DNA from: Conidiobolus incongruus B7586
Lineage: Eukaryota > Entomophthoromycota > Entomophthoromycetes > Entomophthorales > Conidiobolaceae
DNA length: 24,390 nt
Direction of reading: 5' to 3'
Assembly: GCA_000697335.1 (NCBI GenBank)
Contig: JNEM01014663.1
Coordinates: 1-24,390 of the forward strand
Both the position numbers and the translations under genes were made by a program. Each line of letters starts with the position of its first letter. The stretch's first letter is position 1. Below, piece after piece: positions 12,481-23,569 of this stretch. Under the pieces are notes generated by a model, which made no database searches, was not told the origin of the DNA, and saw only the letters and a list, made by a program, of their open reading frames with translations.

Positions 12481-14392
12481 TATTTATTTTCTTATTTGTT
12501 TTGTATATATTTTTTTATTTGAAACTAATAATATGTTTGAAAAATCAAAAATTAAAAAATTTCCCATTTCTTTAATTCTATGGTAATATTATTATTATTG
12601 AGGTATATCATTCAGTTCTGAAATTAAATATTAAATGATAGTTAACAATACACTAGATTTTGAAATCATAAACTAACACCTATATAAGAATATATGTTTT
12701 AGTATCAAAAATAACTTAGCTTTCAAATATCATCAGCTCATTTAATATTTATCTTTATTAACTATTTTTGATCTTATATTTTCAATTGGCTATAAAAAGA
12801 ATACAGGTTTTTATTTATAGTAAATTCTATATAATCATCAAATCTCTCTTTTTTGATATATAAATTCTCTATATTGATTCTTTTAAACTCATTATATATA
12901 TCCAAATACTAATAGTAAATATTACTCTATCAAAAGATTTTATTTATTATGATTCATATTGACTAATTAAATATTTAGTGATTCCAAGAATGTTCAATTT
13001 ATAATGATAAAAATTAAATATTCAGTTTATATTTTAAACTTGTATGAAAATGATCATAAACTTGATCCAGAAAATTGAAAATTTTTAATATTATCATAAT
13101 AGGAATATCAACATGAATATTTAAAATCCTTTACTCATTTTAATTGAATTATATATAACATTTGCATAAAATATGAGATATGTTTACTATTGGCTATTGA
13201 TTCTAATATAAGGCATCTGTATTGGCATAATTTTGAGTTGGAAATAAATTTTTGAATAATTCAGTTCAAAGTGATATAAATTAAATATAATAAACACTAT
13301 TTATATGTATCAAAATGTGAAAATATAATCATTTAATCTATTACATCTAGTTTGATAATGATAATAAAATACAATAATAGTATCAATTGTTGAAATTTAC
13401 TATTCATACAATGGTTATTTTAGCAATATTTTATAAATAAAGATATACCAATTACAGCAAAAATTTCAATGAAATTTGATTATATACTTAAAAAATTTAA
13501 TTATATAATTGATGCAAATGATAATATTATGGTATATAGCTCATAATTATGATAAAGATGAAGAATGCATGATAATTTAATAATAATTTTAATTATAAGG
13601 GAATTTCTGATTTTGAATGATTTTAATGAATCAAATAATTTGTGAATATTTCTGAAGAGGATCATTGATAAAATTCAACGCCCAATTCATAGAAATTTTC
13701 TTCAATTGATAAATCATATTCATTGATTATATGCATTTTGCCCCCACAATGTAATATTTAAAGGTACTTAACCACCAAATTTTGCAGAGAATAGGTAATA
13801 GCCCTATATGAACTGGCGCGTATCTATGTAATTCAGCTCAATTATGAAATTGATTCAAACTATAATGATTAGTAATAAATTAATACAAAGATCTGAATTT
13901 CAAATAAGATGATCATAAAAAACAAGAATTCATTTTATTATGGAATTTGTTTTTCGCATTTAATAACTAAAAAAATATATCTATTTCTTATTTATGATGT
14001 TAATTTTAAAAAATGTGATAATGTTATGAATCCTTAAACCACTTTAATAAATTTCAAGGTATTTAAAAATAATAATATCATATAATTCACATACCAATTT
14101 ATAATTAAGTTTACGAAAAATAGAATAATGAAATTTAAAATGATGATTTTGTTTGAAAAATGATATGTAAATGTGAAACACAAAAATAATTTTAAAAACT
14201 AGATTGGGTCAAAGAAATAAATTAGTTCAATGCAATATAATCAAATTTTGTTAATTGTGCTGTGTTACCTTCCTCATTCCCCCAATTTACCACCATCCAT
14301 TTTTATTCAACTTAAATACATTGTTAATACGTTACTTTATTTTTAATTATTTTTCTTTCTTATATTTATTTCGTATTAACAATTCAGTTTTA
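12481..14392. other. Intergenic spacer and promoter region of CYRI
   Basis: No gene is recognisable. A short island of higher GC and unusual words, including CCCCC and GGCGCG, lies at about 13670-13830. The last 120 nt before the CYRI start are pyrimidine-rich on the plus strand, consistent with a 5' UTR. Confidence 0.45.
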
Positions 14393-15706
14393 ATGGGGGT
14401 ATTTTTATCATTTCTAAAGCCAAAAGCTGCTCAAGATTCTTTACCTGATTTGAATATTAATTTGGAAGGTATATTAATTATCTGCTGATTTAAAAAATAA
14501 TTTTAACTTGAATTTACAGATTCTGTTCCCACTACTCATGAGAGACCATTTTATGAACAGATTGAGAATTCAACAAGAAATTTAGATGAATTACTTTTAT
14601 CTATGAGAAATTACCGAGGATGTAGCCAACTTATAAGAAAAGTAAGAATATATTCATATTCTAATTTATAAATACTAATTTTAAAATGTTAAATAGGCTA
14701 TTAGTGAACCTACAGAAGAAAATGAAATAGCTTGCTGGGAAGCTTTGCAAAAACCTGTACATACTATCATTAAATTATATGAAATTTGTCAAACTCTTGG
14801 TATTATTTTCAGTTTTTATAATTATTCTTTATCTGATCATCTTATTTCTTTATAGAGGAGAAAGTTCCAGAAATCTTTGATTATCTTTGCAGTGGCACAA
14901 TTCCTGTACATACTAATATGAAAAATAATCCAACTATTGCACAATTTATTGTTCGGTTTTTTAACTTTGCTTTTGAATTCGATAATTTGAAAGTTGCGAC
15001 TCCAGATTTTCAAAATGATTTTTCTTATTACAGAAGATTATTAAGTAAATTTCACATGAGTAGCAATTCTCAGGTAATATTTTTTTTCAATTATTAATAA
15101 TTATAAAATAATAATTTTTATATTTTCAATTTCTAGTATCGAAATGTTACTTCAATAATTTCTGATGATCAAGCCAATCGATTATCAATGTTTTTTGCAT
15201 ATCCCAATCCTGCTCTCAAAACCATTATCAATTCAGTTGTAAAATTTGCCACACAAACGAAGCCAGCCTTGAAACAAAATGTTTTAGATTGTTTGCTTGG
15301 AATAGTTAGTGTTGCATATTATTCTATCACCAAGGACAGGTATTTATATTTTATAAATTAATCTTTATGTTTTCTTACAAAACTACTTTATAGACTTAAG
15401 CATGCAGTCACACTTGATGCTATGTTTTACACTATGATCACTTGTACCATTATTTATGATCATATTCATCCTCTCGGTGTATTTAATAGACCCTCTGATA
15501 TTGATGTAATATTTTAATTATAATCATATTTAATATTTATTAAACTTTATTATTAATATTGTTTATAGATTAGGTTGGTATTAAAATCAATTGATGCTCA
15601 TGCAGGGCCATTGAAACCCAAGTTATTGAGTGCCTTGCAATACAATTCTCAGCATTTGAATGATCCTAGTACTCCTCAAAACATCAAATCCCTTATAAAA
15701 CCATAG
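14393..15706 (+). CDS. CYRI: CYRI/FAM49 family protein (CYFIP-related Rac1 interactor), 7 exons
   Basis: The family binds active Rac1 at the plasma membrane and restrains the SCAR/WAVE complex, limiting Arp2/3-driven protrusion. Exons: 14393-14468, 14520-14641, 14697-14799, 14856-15073, 15137-15339, 15394-15505, 15569-15706. They join in frame to 323 aa, against 324 in human CYRI-B. The start MGVFLSFLK fits an N-myristoylation signal (G2, S6). The core has NDFSYYRRLLSK with R160 and R161, the same numbers as the two Rac-binding arginines of human CYRI-B, followed by YDHIHPLGVFN and a C-terminal LNDPSTPQNIK. The introns are 51-63 nt. The stop is TAG. The gene is followed in the same direction by POP1, 1.1 kb away. 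Family membership is strong; the Rac function is inferred from conservation. Confidence 0.93.
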
Positions 15707-16791
15707 GACAATCCTAACAGAACGGCTTTCCCATACTGAATTTTCTCTTTAATTTCACATTGATTTCTCTAACTTCATTCTTCCATCATTTATAATTAAC
15801 CTTCTTTGCCTATAAATATGTTCAGCTATTTGCTGAAATCAATGTAATTAATTTCTCTTAGTGCAAAGATCCCTTCATTTGATTCTCCCATTTCCATCAT
15901 TTTCCGATTTTAAAACTAGTCTTTGAGTTTTATGCACTGAATTTAATGAAATTACAATATATACAGTTATTTTAGTAATAAATTTTTTTAGAGTTTATGA
16001 CTCATTATTATTTATTACTTGTATATTTCATTCAACTATTTTGAAGCTCAGATTTTTTATCAAATTTTATTACTTTCAATCTATTTCCAAATGATGTATT
16101 TTTATATAACGAAATCAATATAAAGATTCGTTATATATACCTTTAATAAAATATTATTATCTTGATCAAAATATTTGAATTTAATAAATAGACGGCTTGT
16201 AATCACATTTCAATTATAACTCATTCCAAATATATATTTATATATACTTGGTTTAAAATTGAGTTTTGATAAAATAAATTACAGCTTATGAGATTTAAAA
16301 AAATGCAAAATATCCCAAATTATTTAAATGTAAAAAATTTTATTTAAGACATTCTTTATTTAATTAATTTATTGTGTTGATGTAAGTTTGATACAATTGA
16401 ATAAATTGGGACTTGCAATTTTTTCAATATTGAAGGTTTATATATTTTAAACACATATAGTATACAAATTTTATTTTCCTGGTTGAACAAATTAATTTAA
16501 TTTTATGTAAAGTTTGATATTATATAAAAATTAATAACCTTACTTTGATATCAAATATGTTCTATGTTTAATAATTGTTTTTTTATATTGAATATTTTTC
16601 AAATATTTTCTCGTAAAATACACCTCAATCCCATAAATCTTAAATTGGATCAAAAACATAAAAATGGTAAATTCTCAGCTCCAAGTTATAAAATTCAATA
16701 TAGAAAATTTAAAAAATATATTGCTCTAAAATAATTAAATATTCAATATAATTTTTAAATTTCTAAACGGAATTTTAATTACTTTGTGAAT
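15707..16791. other. Spacer between CYRI and POP1
   Basis: This holds the 3' UTR of CYRI, pyrimidine-rich for the first 200 nt or so, then AT-rich DNA and the POP1 promoter. No additional gene or repeat was found. Confidence 0.45.
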
Positions 16792-19471
16792 ATGTCTAAT
16801 ACAAGAGATCGTAATGCTCCTGATATGACTACCAGTCTCAATGATTACTCTAAATCAGTCAATCTGGTTTCATTTATCAACTCTAGAAGATCTGAAATGA
16901 AAATATTAAAAAATAATATGGAGAATAAACAAAGTTCAAAGAGGGTATTCCAACTTGTACCAAATTTTTTAAGACGTAGAGGCGCCTCCTATAATTCTAA
17001 TAAATTACCTCTAAGATTAAGAAAATTAGGAAAAGCAGAAGTAATCACTAATGCTCATTTTCTATCATAACATACTGATTTCACTTTAATAGTTAATCAA
17101 AGAAAATAGAAAGCCACGAAAAAGAAGTAAACGATTAAAATTACGATTTTGTTCATTGAAGAGAGACTACCGAAGAAGACAAAGTAATGCACTATAATTT
17201 ATTATTAATAACCTCTTGATTAATATATTTTAGAAAATGGAAAATGGTTAGAAACTCATCTTTGGCACGCGAAAAGATCTAAAATGATCAAATTATGGAA
17301 TTACAAGATAGTAATAACTAATAATCTAATAATGATTTTAGCTAACTTTGATAAATCAATAGTGTTTATCTCCTAATGCTGGTGGCAAGAGATCGGGATA
17401 TAGACTTCATAAAGAGAGATGCAATATAGTTGATACATCATATATTGGCGTTATTGAGCTGATGGGAGAGAGAGCATCAATAGTTCATTTGCTTGGAAAA
17501 TTCATTGATCAGGAATCTAACTCTTTTCAAAGCAAGAGGTTTGTTTCAAACTCAGTGAATACTTTGTATATCTAAAATATATTTGGTAATTTTAGATATA
17601 TTACTGGAAAACGCCAAGGCCATAGTCATATCTACGCTATCGATTCTTATCCACAGCACTACTTAGGTCCAGTTGATTTCTTATGGAATCCTTCTTCCAT
17701 TGATACATCCAACCAACTTTGGTTATTTGTTCACCCGTCTTTCTATGACATTTTCTATCAGCAATTGAATCAAGCAATAGATAATACACCTCAGTTTGGC
17801 CAGATAAGCATTAAAGATTTAAGAGATGAATTATGTCACATGACACTATTTGGACCAAAAGCACTTCAAACACTTCATAGAGGATTTCAAATATGTTCAC
17901 AATCTGTTGAGCTTCAAGAATCAGCTTCAATAGACATTTGTCAGGTAAATATTTCCATTATTTTCATCTTTAAAGCCTTATTTCTCATTTAAATATTAGA
18001 TATGGAACGATATGGTTCTATCAGTGAGATCTCAATCCAGCTTACCTCCGCAATCGGTATTTGGGATGAAAATTTATGATCCAAGACTATCGTAAGTGAT
18101 ACCAAAAAATACTATTCAATTTATTAATTAGAATACTCAGTGTTGTAGATAAACTTCAAACTTACGAAGAGTCCTTTCAAGTTGGAAGGGAAGCGCTAAG
18201 TGAATCTAATTCGGATATTATCACTGAGTTTTTAATTGATTGGCCCCTTGTATTGAGTCGTTCCGAGTTATGGAATTCTGATATCAGGGATGATGTTAAA
18301 AGAAGGAAACTAACTGACAGTATAATCAATCAAAGACGATCCCAAGTAATATCTTATCCACTTTTCATTACATAATAATAACCATTTTCAGACTTTAATA
18401 CCAGGTGAAAATATTGAACCTAATGAAAAAGATGTTCAGATCCCTATTTTGGTGGTTAACCAAACCAATTCCACTGACTATTCACGTATTCGTCATGATG
18501 CTGTAAGAGTCATTTTACCATCTGGATGGGGCAAAGTAATATGGAATCGATTGGTATTCTGTGGTGCTCGTCACCAAGGTCAATGGTATCTAAGAAGGGT
18601 AGCTAGTTTTGGTGCCAGGAATCTCTACTTCCCTTTAGATTTTCCTTCAACTGAAGCATATCGCGAATTTTCTGGTATGATCAAAAACACTTTACAAGAA
18701 AAGCATGATCGCACTCCACCAGCCAAAAGGATTAATTACTCCCTTTTAAGTGTAAAATATCCATTTGGAATTGATTTTGATCAATTTATATGGGATAATC
18801 TTGACTCTGATTCTAATCAATTCCCCCCATGTCTTTTACTTACACGCTCTCATATCACCAAATTACACCAATTAATTATACAATGCCATTCAAACGATAT
18901 TAGACCTGAGTTAGAAACTTGGCTGAAGCCACTATATTTAAGCAGCCAAAAGCGATACTCCGATATCAGCTGTCATACTTTTATAAAAACTTGCCTTGTA
19001 CCAATCATTTGCAATGTAGATTCGAAAGGTACCTGTAATGATAACTCTATCATTTATCAAAAATATGCTAATATAGCATATAATCAAGATTCTCTTCAAC
19101 CTCTCACTATAAAGGTAAATTTAAAGTAGCAAGTATTCCATAGCGATATTTATAATTAATTTATGTAGCAACAACAAGACTTTATTCCAAATGAAGATAT
19201 GATTTTAGGATATATAACATCTGGAGGGTTTTGTCCCCAATCTGGTAAAGGTGTTGGGATTGGGTGGATCAAATTGAGCACTTTAATTGATTATGTGCAA
19301 TCCAATCAAACATTTATAAAGTAACATATTCAATTATTAATTTAATCACTCGTCATTAATATATATCTTTGTAGAACGAATAGAAACAGAAAATTAGAAA
19401 TAGAAGTCTTAATCAGAAATCCAACTTCTTTCGCATGCAGATCTGCTACTATTAATCTATTGAAAGATTGA
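16792..19471 (+). CDS. POP1: RNase P / RNase MRP protein subunit POP1, 10 exons
   Basis: This is the largest protein subunit of the RNase P and MRP ribonucleoproteins, which cut tRNA 5' leaders and pre-rRNA. Exons: 16792-17040, 17093-17183, 17234-17310, 17363-17538, 17596-17944, 18000-18091, 18141-18345, 18392-19114, 19169-19320, 19375-19471. They join to 736 aa. The POP1 N-terminal domain shows RVFQLVPNFLRRRGASYN (51-68), a very basic stretch (84-113) and WLETHLWHAKR (118-128). The POPLD-type region has ILPSGWGKVIWNRL (454-467), and the protein ends in VLIRNPTSFACR. Introns are 46-57 nt. The sixth intron has two in-frame acceptors, 18131 and 18140; the latter fits the intron sizes here, the former would add three residues. 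The start ATG at 16792 is the first in frame. It is shorter than yeast Pop1 (875 aa). The stop is TGA. Confidence 0.93.
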
Positions 19472-21256
19472 TATTTTTAGTGATAAATCATTGTCATTTA
19501 TATATCTGATTTTATTGAAACATTTTTTTCAAGATATCAAACAAGTTAATTAACTTTCAATATTATACTTAATTTTTTCATCTTTTTATTTTATAGCATC
19601 TTTAATTGCAAAAAGTTACTATCATCCATCATTTAGTGTTTATCTTTTTCCTCAATTTTTTATTGCTTGACCATAATAATGACACAAGCATTTAATTTTT
19701 CATTTTTTCATTCAATATTATTTTAATATATTGTTATATTTATAAACATAATTATTAAATATTGTAATAAATTTATTAAAAAATTCTCAACTAATATATT
19801 GTCATAAGTCAGGGCCATAACATTACTACCATTCTAGAAATCCCAATTTCTTTTATCTTCTAATTGTTACATATGTTTGTGAAATTAAAATATATGTAAC
19901 ACTAATACTTTTAAACATTTACTCCCCATTATTTATTTTGACCATATTTTATCCATCCTCAAATTTATATTAAAAAATATTGATTGCCATCAATATTCTT
20001 ATATCATTTTATCATTTTATTATTTTATCAAATTATTAACTATCAATAAAATATAATATACCAAAAATCCATTTATATTTCAATTTGTAGTTACTAGTCT
20101 ATAATGTTTAATAATTTATTTCACCCTATTTTCATAATAATATCTTTAATATTATTGGTTATCAATCTTATATTACTTTCAATCAATTCAATTTTAAATA
20201 ACTAATCTTTAACACTAATAACTAAATTTTCTAATCTAATCAATATCAACAAATCACTTAATTTGAGGAATTATTATTATCTATTAATGAAGACATGGTA
20301 TAACCATATAAAACACCCATCAACCAAGTATTTAATGCCATTGATCATCACTTAACTAATAGTTATTTGAATTCCCTCAAGTTATCACTTGTTTGTTATA
20401 ATAACACCTATATTCTTTCCAAATCAGGTTAATGCCTCTATTACCCATACTATCTACCATTAACACTTGAACATATTAACCTATTACAACACTTGACCCA
20501 CCAAACAACTTCAAATTCTAAATTTATTACCTTATTCAGCTCATCCTCTCTCTTGTTTTACAATATATATTCTAACTTCATTTTAATTTTATAATCAAGC
20601 TTTGGTTATACTTTTGCAACTCAGTAGATTCAAATAGTTAATAATTATAATATAATTTAATAGTAATATTTAGTAGAATTATATTAATTCTAATTGTTTT
20701 GGCTACAGAGCTTTTGTTAATTGCAATTTTATCTAATTTTGATTTTATTAAATTTTAAATTTATGCTTTAATACTTTAATTAAACTTGAGTCAATAAATA
20801 TAAAAATTCAAAACATTATTTCTATAATACACTAATTGATGTTAAATCCAGAAATAATATTAACGATCAATAGAGTTGACATAATAAAATTAAATATTAT
20901 TAGTTCATGGTCTAGGGATTTGATTAGTGAAACAATAATATAAAAAAATAATAACAGCCCCCATTTTTAATGATAAAATATAATCTTTTATTGATAGCTA
21001 ATATTTATCAACTTGGTAAATATTAATAATTTTGTTTATATTTATCAAATAATAAATATCATTTTACATTTGACGTCATAACCTCGATTCAGTTATTATT
21101 AATAAACTTTGTCACTAGCAAATGATGCAACTCTAAAATGATACTTCGATATAATTAACACCCACAAATACCAATATCCTAAATCACTTTAAATCTGGCT
21201 TTGAATTTCGATTGTTATTGTTAATTGAAAAGATTAATTGAATAATACTATTAGCC
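19472..21256. other. Spacer upstream of the NADH dehydrogenase gene, strongly C-skewed
   Basis: No gene is recognisable. From 19921 to 20580, by hand count, the plus strand has about 124 C and 31 G. After about 20600 the skew fades into ordinary AT-rich promoter DNA containing the CRE palindrome at 21071-21078. Confidence 0.6.
21071..21078. promoter_or_regulatory. CRE palindrome TGACGTCA upstream of NADH dehydrogenase
   Basis: A perfect 8-bp consensus site for ATF/CREB-type bZIP factors, ending 178 bp before the NDE start codon. CpG is rare in the surrounding spacer, so a site containing it stands out. Binding is inferred. Confidence 0.5.
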
Positions 21257-23266
21257 ATGATATTAAAGCGATTGATGAAAAAGCACTGCTTAAACTCACA
21301 TTCTTTAAGCTATCAGTGCATTTCATATGGTAAGACTTCAAAACCAGCTCCTTTTTTCACAAAAAATAGTCACAACCTAGGTCCATTTCAATTTCAATCT
21401 AAAATACACGCAAAGGCACAAATTGTACGCTATACCTCTCCAATAACTAGAGCGACCTATACCCTTCTTTATGGTACTAAAAGAGTTGTTATAACTGTTG
21501 TGGTGTTGTTTTTCCTTGCTTCGGGCTATGTTGTGATAACTGAATATTTTGAAGATCAGCATAATAGAAAGAGATATTCTGATAAGCCTCCAATTCAACT
21601 TAAAGAAAACCCTGCTGGCTTCCCTTTCGCAGTTCTTCCTGATAATGACCCGGCCAGTCGCATTGACAAACCAAAATTGGTCATTCTTGGATCCGGTTGG
21701 GGTGCGACATCCATTCTTTCTAAGCTTGAAAAAGATGCTTATGACGTGTATCTGATTTCTCCCAATGATCACTTTTGCTTCACACCATTGCTTCCTAGTG
21801 GCACAGTTGGTACGCTGGAATTGAGATCGTTGCTTGAGTCAATCAGGAAACTTCTGAGGAGAGTCAATGGAACATATGTAGCAGGTCGCGCGGAAGATGT
21901 TGATTTTGATAATAAAATGGTTCTGGTCGAAGGGATTGATAACAGCAAATTTTACTTTCCTTATGATAAATTGCTCATTGCTGTTGGGTCCAAAAGTATT
22001 ACTCATGGTGTGAAAGGTATTGAGCACTGTAACTTTTTGAAAACTATTAAAGACGCTCACGAAATTAAAAAGAAAATCAAGCAGAATTTAGAAATTGCCT
22101 GTCTCCCTTCTACGTCGCCTCAAGAGAGGGAGAGATTGCTTAACTTTGTCGTATGCGGAGGTGGTCCCACTGGGGTAGAATTTGCAGCCGAACTGGACGA
22201 CTTTTTTAACACCGATATTCCTGACCAGTTCCCTCAGTTAAGTGGCAAGGCTAAGATAACCATTATTCAGTCTAGAGATCATATCCTCAATACGTATGAC
22301 CAAAAGATATCCGAATACACCGAAAAGAGATTCAAGAACAATAATATGAATGTAATTACATCAGCCAGAGTGAAAGAGATCACACCTGACACTGTGATCT
22401 ATAGTGTCAAAGATAAAGATGGCACCATTTATACCCGTAGCATCCCGCAAGGCTTTGTTCTTTGGTCCACTGGGATAGATATGAGTCGCTTTGCCTCAAA
22501 GATCGCCCAAAAAATCGATGCTCAGACCACCACCAGAGCGTTGACCACAGATTCCATGCTCAGAGTCAAGGGCCTCAATACCGGTTCTGTATTTGCGATC
22601 GGAGACTGCTCCACAATTGAAAACCCTAAACTAATCAATCGAATTGAAGAATACTTCAAAGAAGCTGATCTTAACCATGACAACTCACTAAGTCATGAAG
22701 AATTCACCACCCTAAGCAATAAATTGGCTAAACTTCATCCCCAGACAGCACTTCACCTTCAAAAGGCATCTAACTTATTTGACGTGTACGATAAAAATAA
22801 ATCACAGAGCCTTGACCTGGATGAATTTTCTGCACTATTGAAATTTATCGATAGCAAGCTTACCTCTCTTCCTGCTACAGCTCAGGTTGCAAGTCAGCAA
22901 GGAAAATATGTCGCCAATTTTCTAAACTTGTCTTCCATCTATACAAGGAAGCTCGCTAGCCAATATGAGCCCTCGCAATTGAACGAGGATGCGGTTGTTC
23001 AAGAGATCTGGCAAAAAGTGTTAGACTACGAGAATCGCTTGCCCATTTTCCGATACCAGCACTTGGGATCTTTAGCCTATATCGGAAATTCGGCTGTTGC
23101 TGAGCTCGATGGCCCTTCAAAAATCATTATGACAGGATTTGGAGCAATGTATCTTTGGAGAAGTGTATATTGGTCCGAACAAGTCAGCATTCGCACCCAT
23201 TTGTTATTAAGCTTAGATTGGACTAAACGTCTACTCTTTGGTCGCGATATGTCTCGATTCAACTAA
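21257..23266 (+). CDS. NDE1: External alternative NADH dehydrogenase with EF-hands (NDE1 type)
   Basis: This type II NADH:ubiquinone oxidoreductase oxidises cytosolic NAD(P)H at the outer face of the mitochondrial inner membrane without pumping protons. It is a single 669-aa frame with no intron. Residues 1-75 are basic and poor in acidic residues, fitting a mitochondrial presequence, followed by a membrane segment (about 77-94). The FAD-binding motif is GSGWGA (145-150), the NADH-binding motif GGGPTGVE (301-308), and the second FAD contact VFAIGDCS lies before the insert. Two canonical EF-hand loops sit at 471-482 (D-x-N-x-D-x-S...E) and 512-523 (D-x-N-x-S-x-S...E), implying calcium control. 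The C-terminus LFGRDMSRFN is the fungal membrane-anchor end. Length is close to Neurospora NDE1 (673 aa). In the lines I counted, GC reaches about 50%, above the other genes. The start is the first ATG of the frame. Confidence 0.95.
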   Translation: MILKRLMKKHCLNSHSLSYQCISYGKTSKPAPFFTKNSHNLGPFQFQSKIHAKAQIVRYTSPITRATYTLLYGTKRVVITVVVLFFLASGYVVITEYFEDQHNRKRYSDKPPIQLKENPAGFPFAVLPDNDPASRIDKPKLVILGSGWGATSILSKLEKDAYDVYLISPNDHFCFTPLLPSGTVGTLELRSLLESIRKLLRRVNGTYVAGRAEDVDFDNKMVLVEGIDNSKFYFPYDKLLIAVGSKSITHGVKGIEHCNFLKTIKDAHEIKKKIKQNLEIACLPSTSPQERERLLNFVVCGGGPTGVEFAAELDDFFNTDIPDQFPQLSGKAKITIIQSRDHILNTYDQKISEYTEKRFKNNNMNVITSARVKEITPDTVIYSVKDKDGTIYTRSIPQGFVLWSTGIDMSRFASKIAQKIDAQTTTRALTTDSMLRVKGLNTGSVFAIGDCSTIENPKLINRIEEYFKEADLNHDNSLSHEEFTTLSNKLAKLHPQTALHLQKASNLFDVYDKNKSQSLDLDEFSALLKFIDSKLTSLPATAQVASQQGKYVANFLNLSSIYTRKLASQYEPSQLNEDAVVQEIWQKVLDYENRLPIFRYQHLGSLAYIGNSAVAELDGPSKIIMTGFGAMYLWRSVYWSEQVSIRTHLLLSLDWTKRLLFGRDMSRFN

Positions 23267-23569
23267 TAAGTCTACCTTGTTTATTTGATTGTACATACAG
23301 TGTATGTTTTATTCTTTGTATCAATATATCATACATAAGTTAATTTTCTATAATATCCTCCAATTTTTCATCCAATATGATTTTTGAAAATATTCATATG
23401 AATATAATATCATTAAATATCTCAATGAATCCTTTAACATATATAATTGAGTATTTATATTTCATGTCAGTATCAATAGTTAAAATTTTGGTCCTCATAT
23501 ACTTAATATTTGAATATTACCATTCTGAATACAAATATAAAGTTCTTAGTTATTGGATTCATTATTTGA
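23267..23569. other. 3' flank of the NADH dehydrogenase gene
   Basis: This contains the 3' UTR with a Puf-type site and a small hairpin (23290-23307). After that it is AT-rich DNA with no gene; the 69-codon ORF at 23377-23586 has no family resemblance and runs into the repeat. Confidence 0.5.
23290..23297 (+). promoter_or_regulatory. Puf-type RNA element TGTACATA in the NDE 3' UTR
   Basis: It matches the UGUANAUA core bound by Pumilio/Puf3 proteins and starts 24 nt after the stop codon. It overlaps a near-perfect hairpin, ACATACA-G-TGTATGT (23293-23307). In Saccharomyces, Puf3 binds mRNAs of nuclear-encoded mitochondrial proteins, which fits this gene. Chance occurrence in AT-rich UTRs is not negligible. 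Confidence 0.4.

Noticed and set aside
16786-16791. Non-ATG (GTG) start two codons upstream of POP1
   Set aside because: Eukaryotic nuclear genes rarely use GTG, and an ATG follows at once at 16792.
21377-22060. Minus-strand and alternate-frame ORFs (131, 73 and 68 codons) inside NDE
   Set aside because: They are shadows of the NDE reading frame, whose FAD, NADH and EF-hand motifs fix the true frame.
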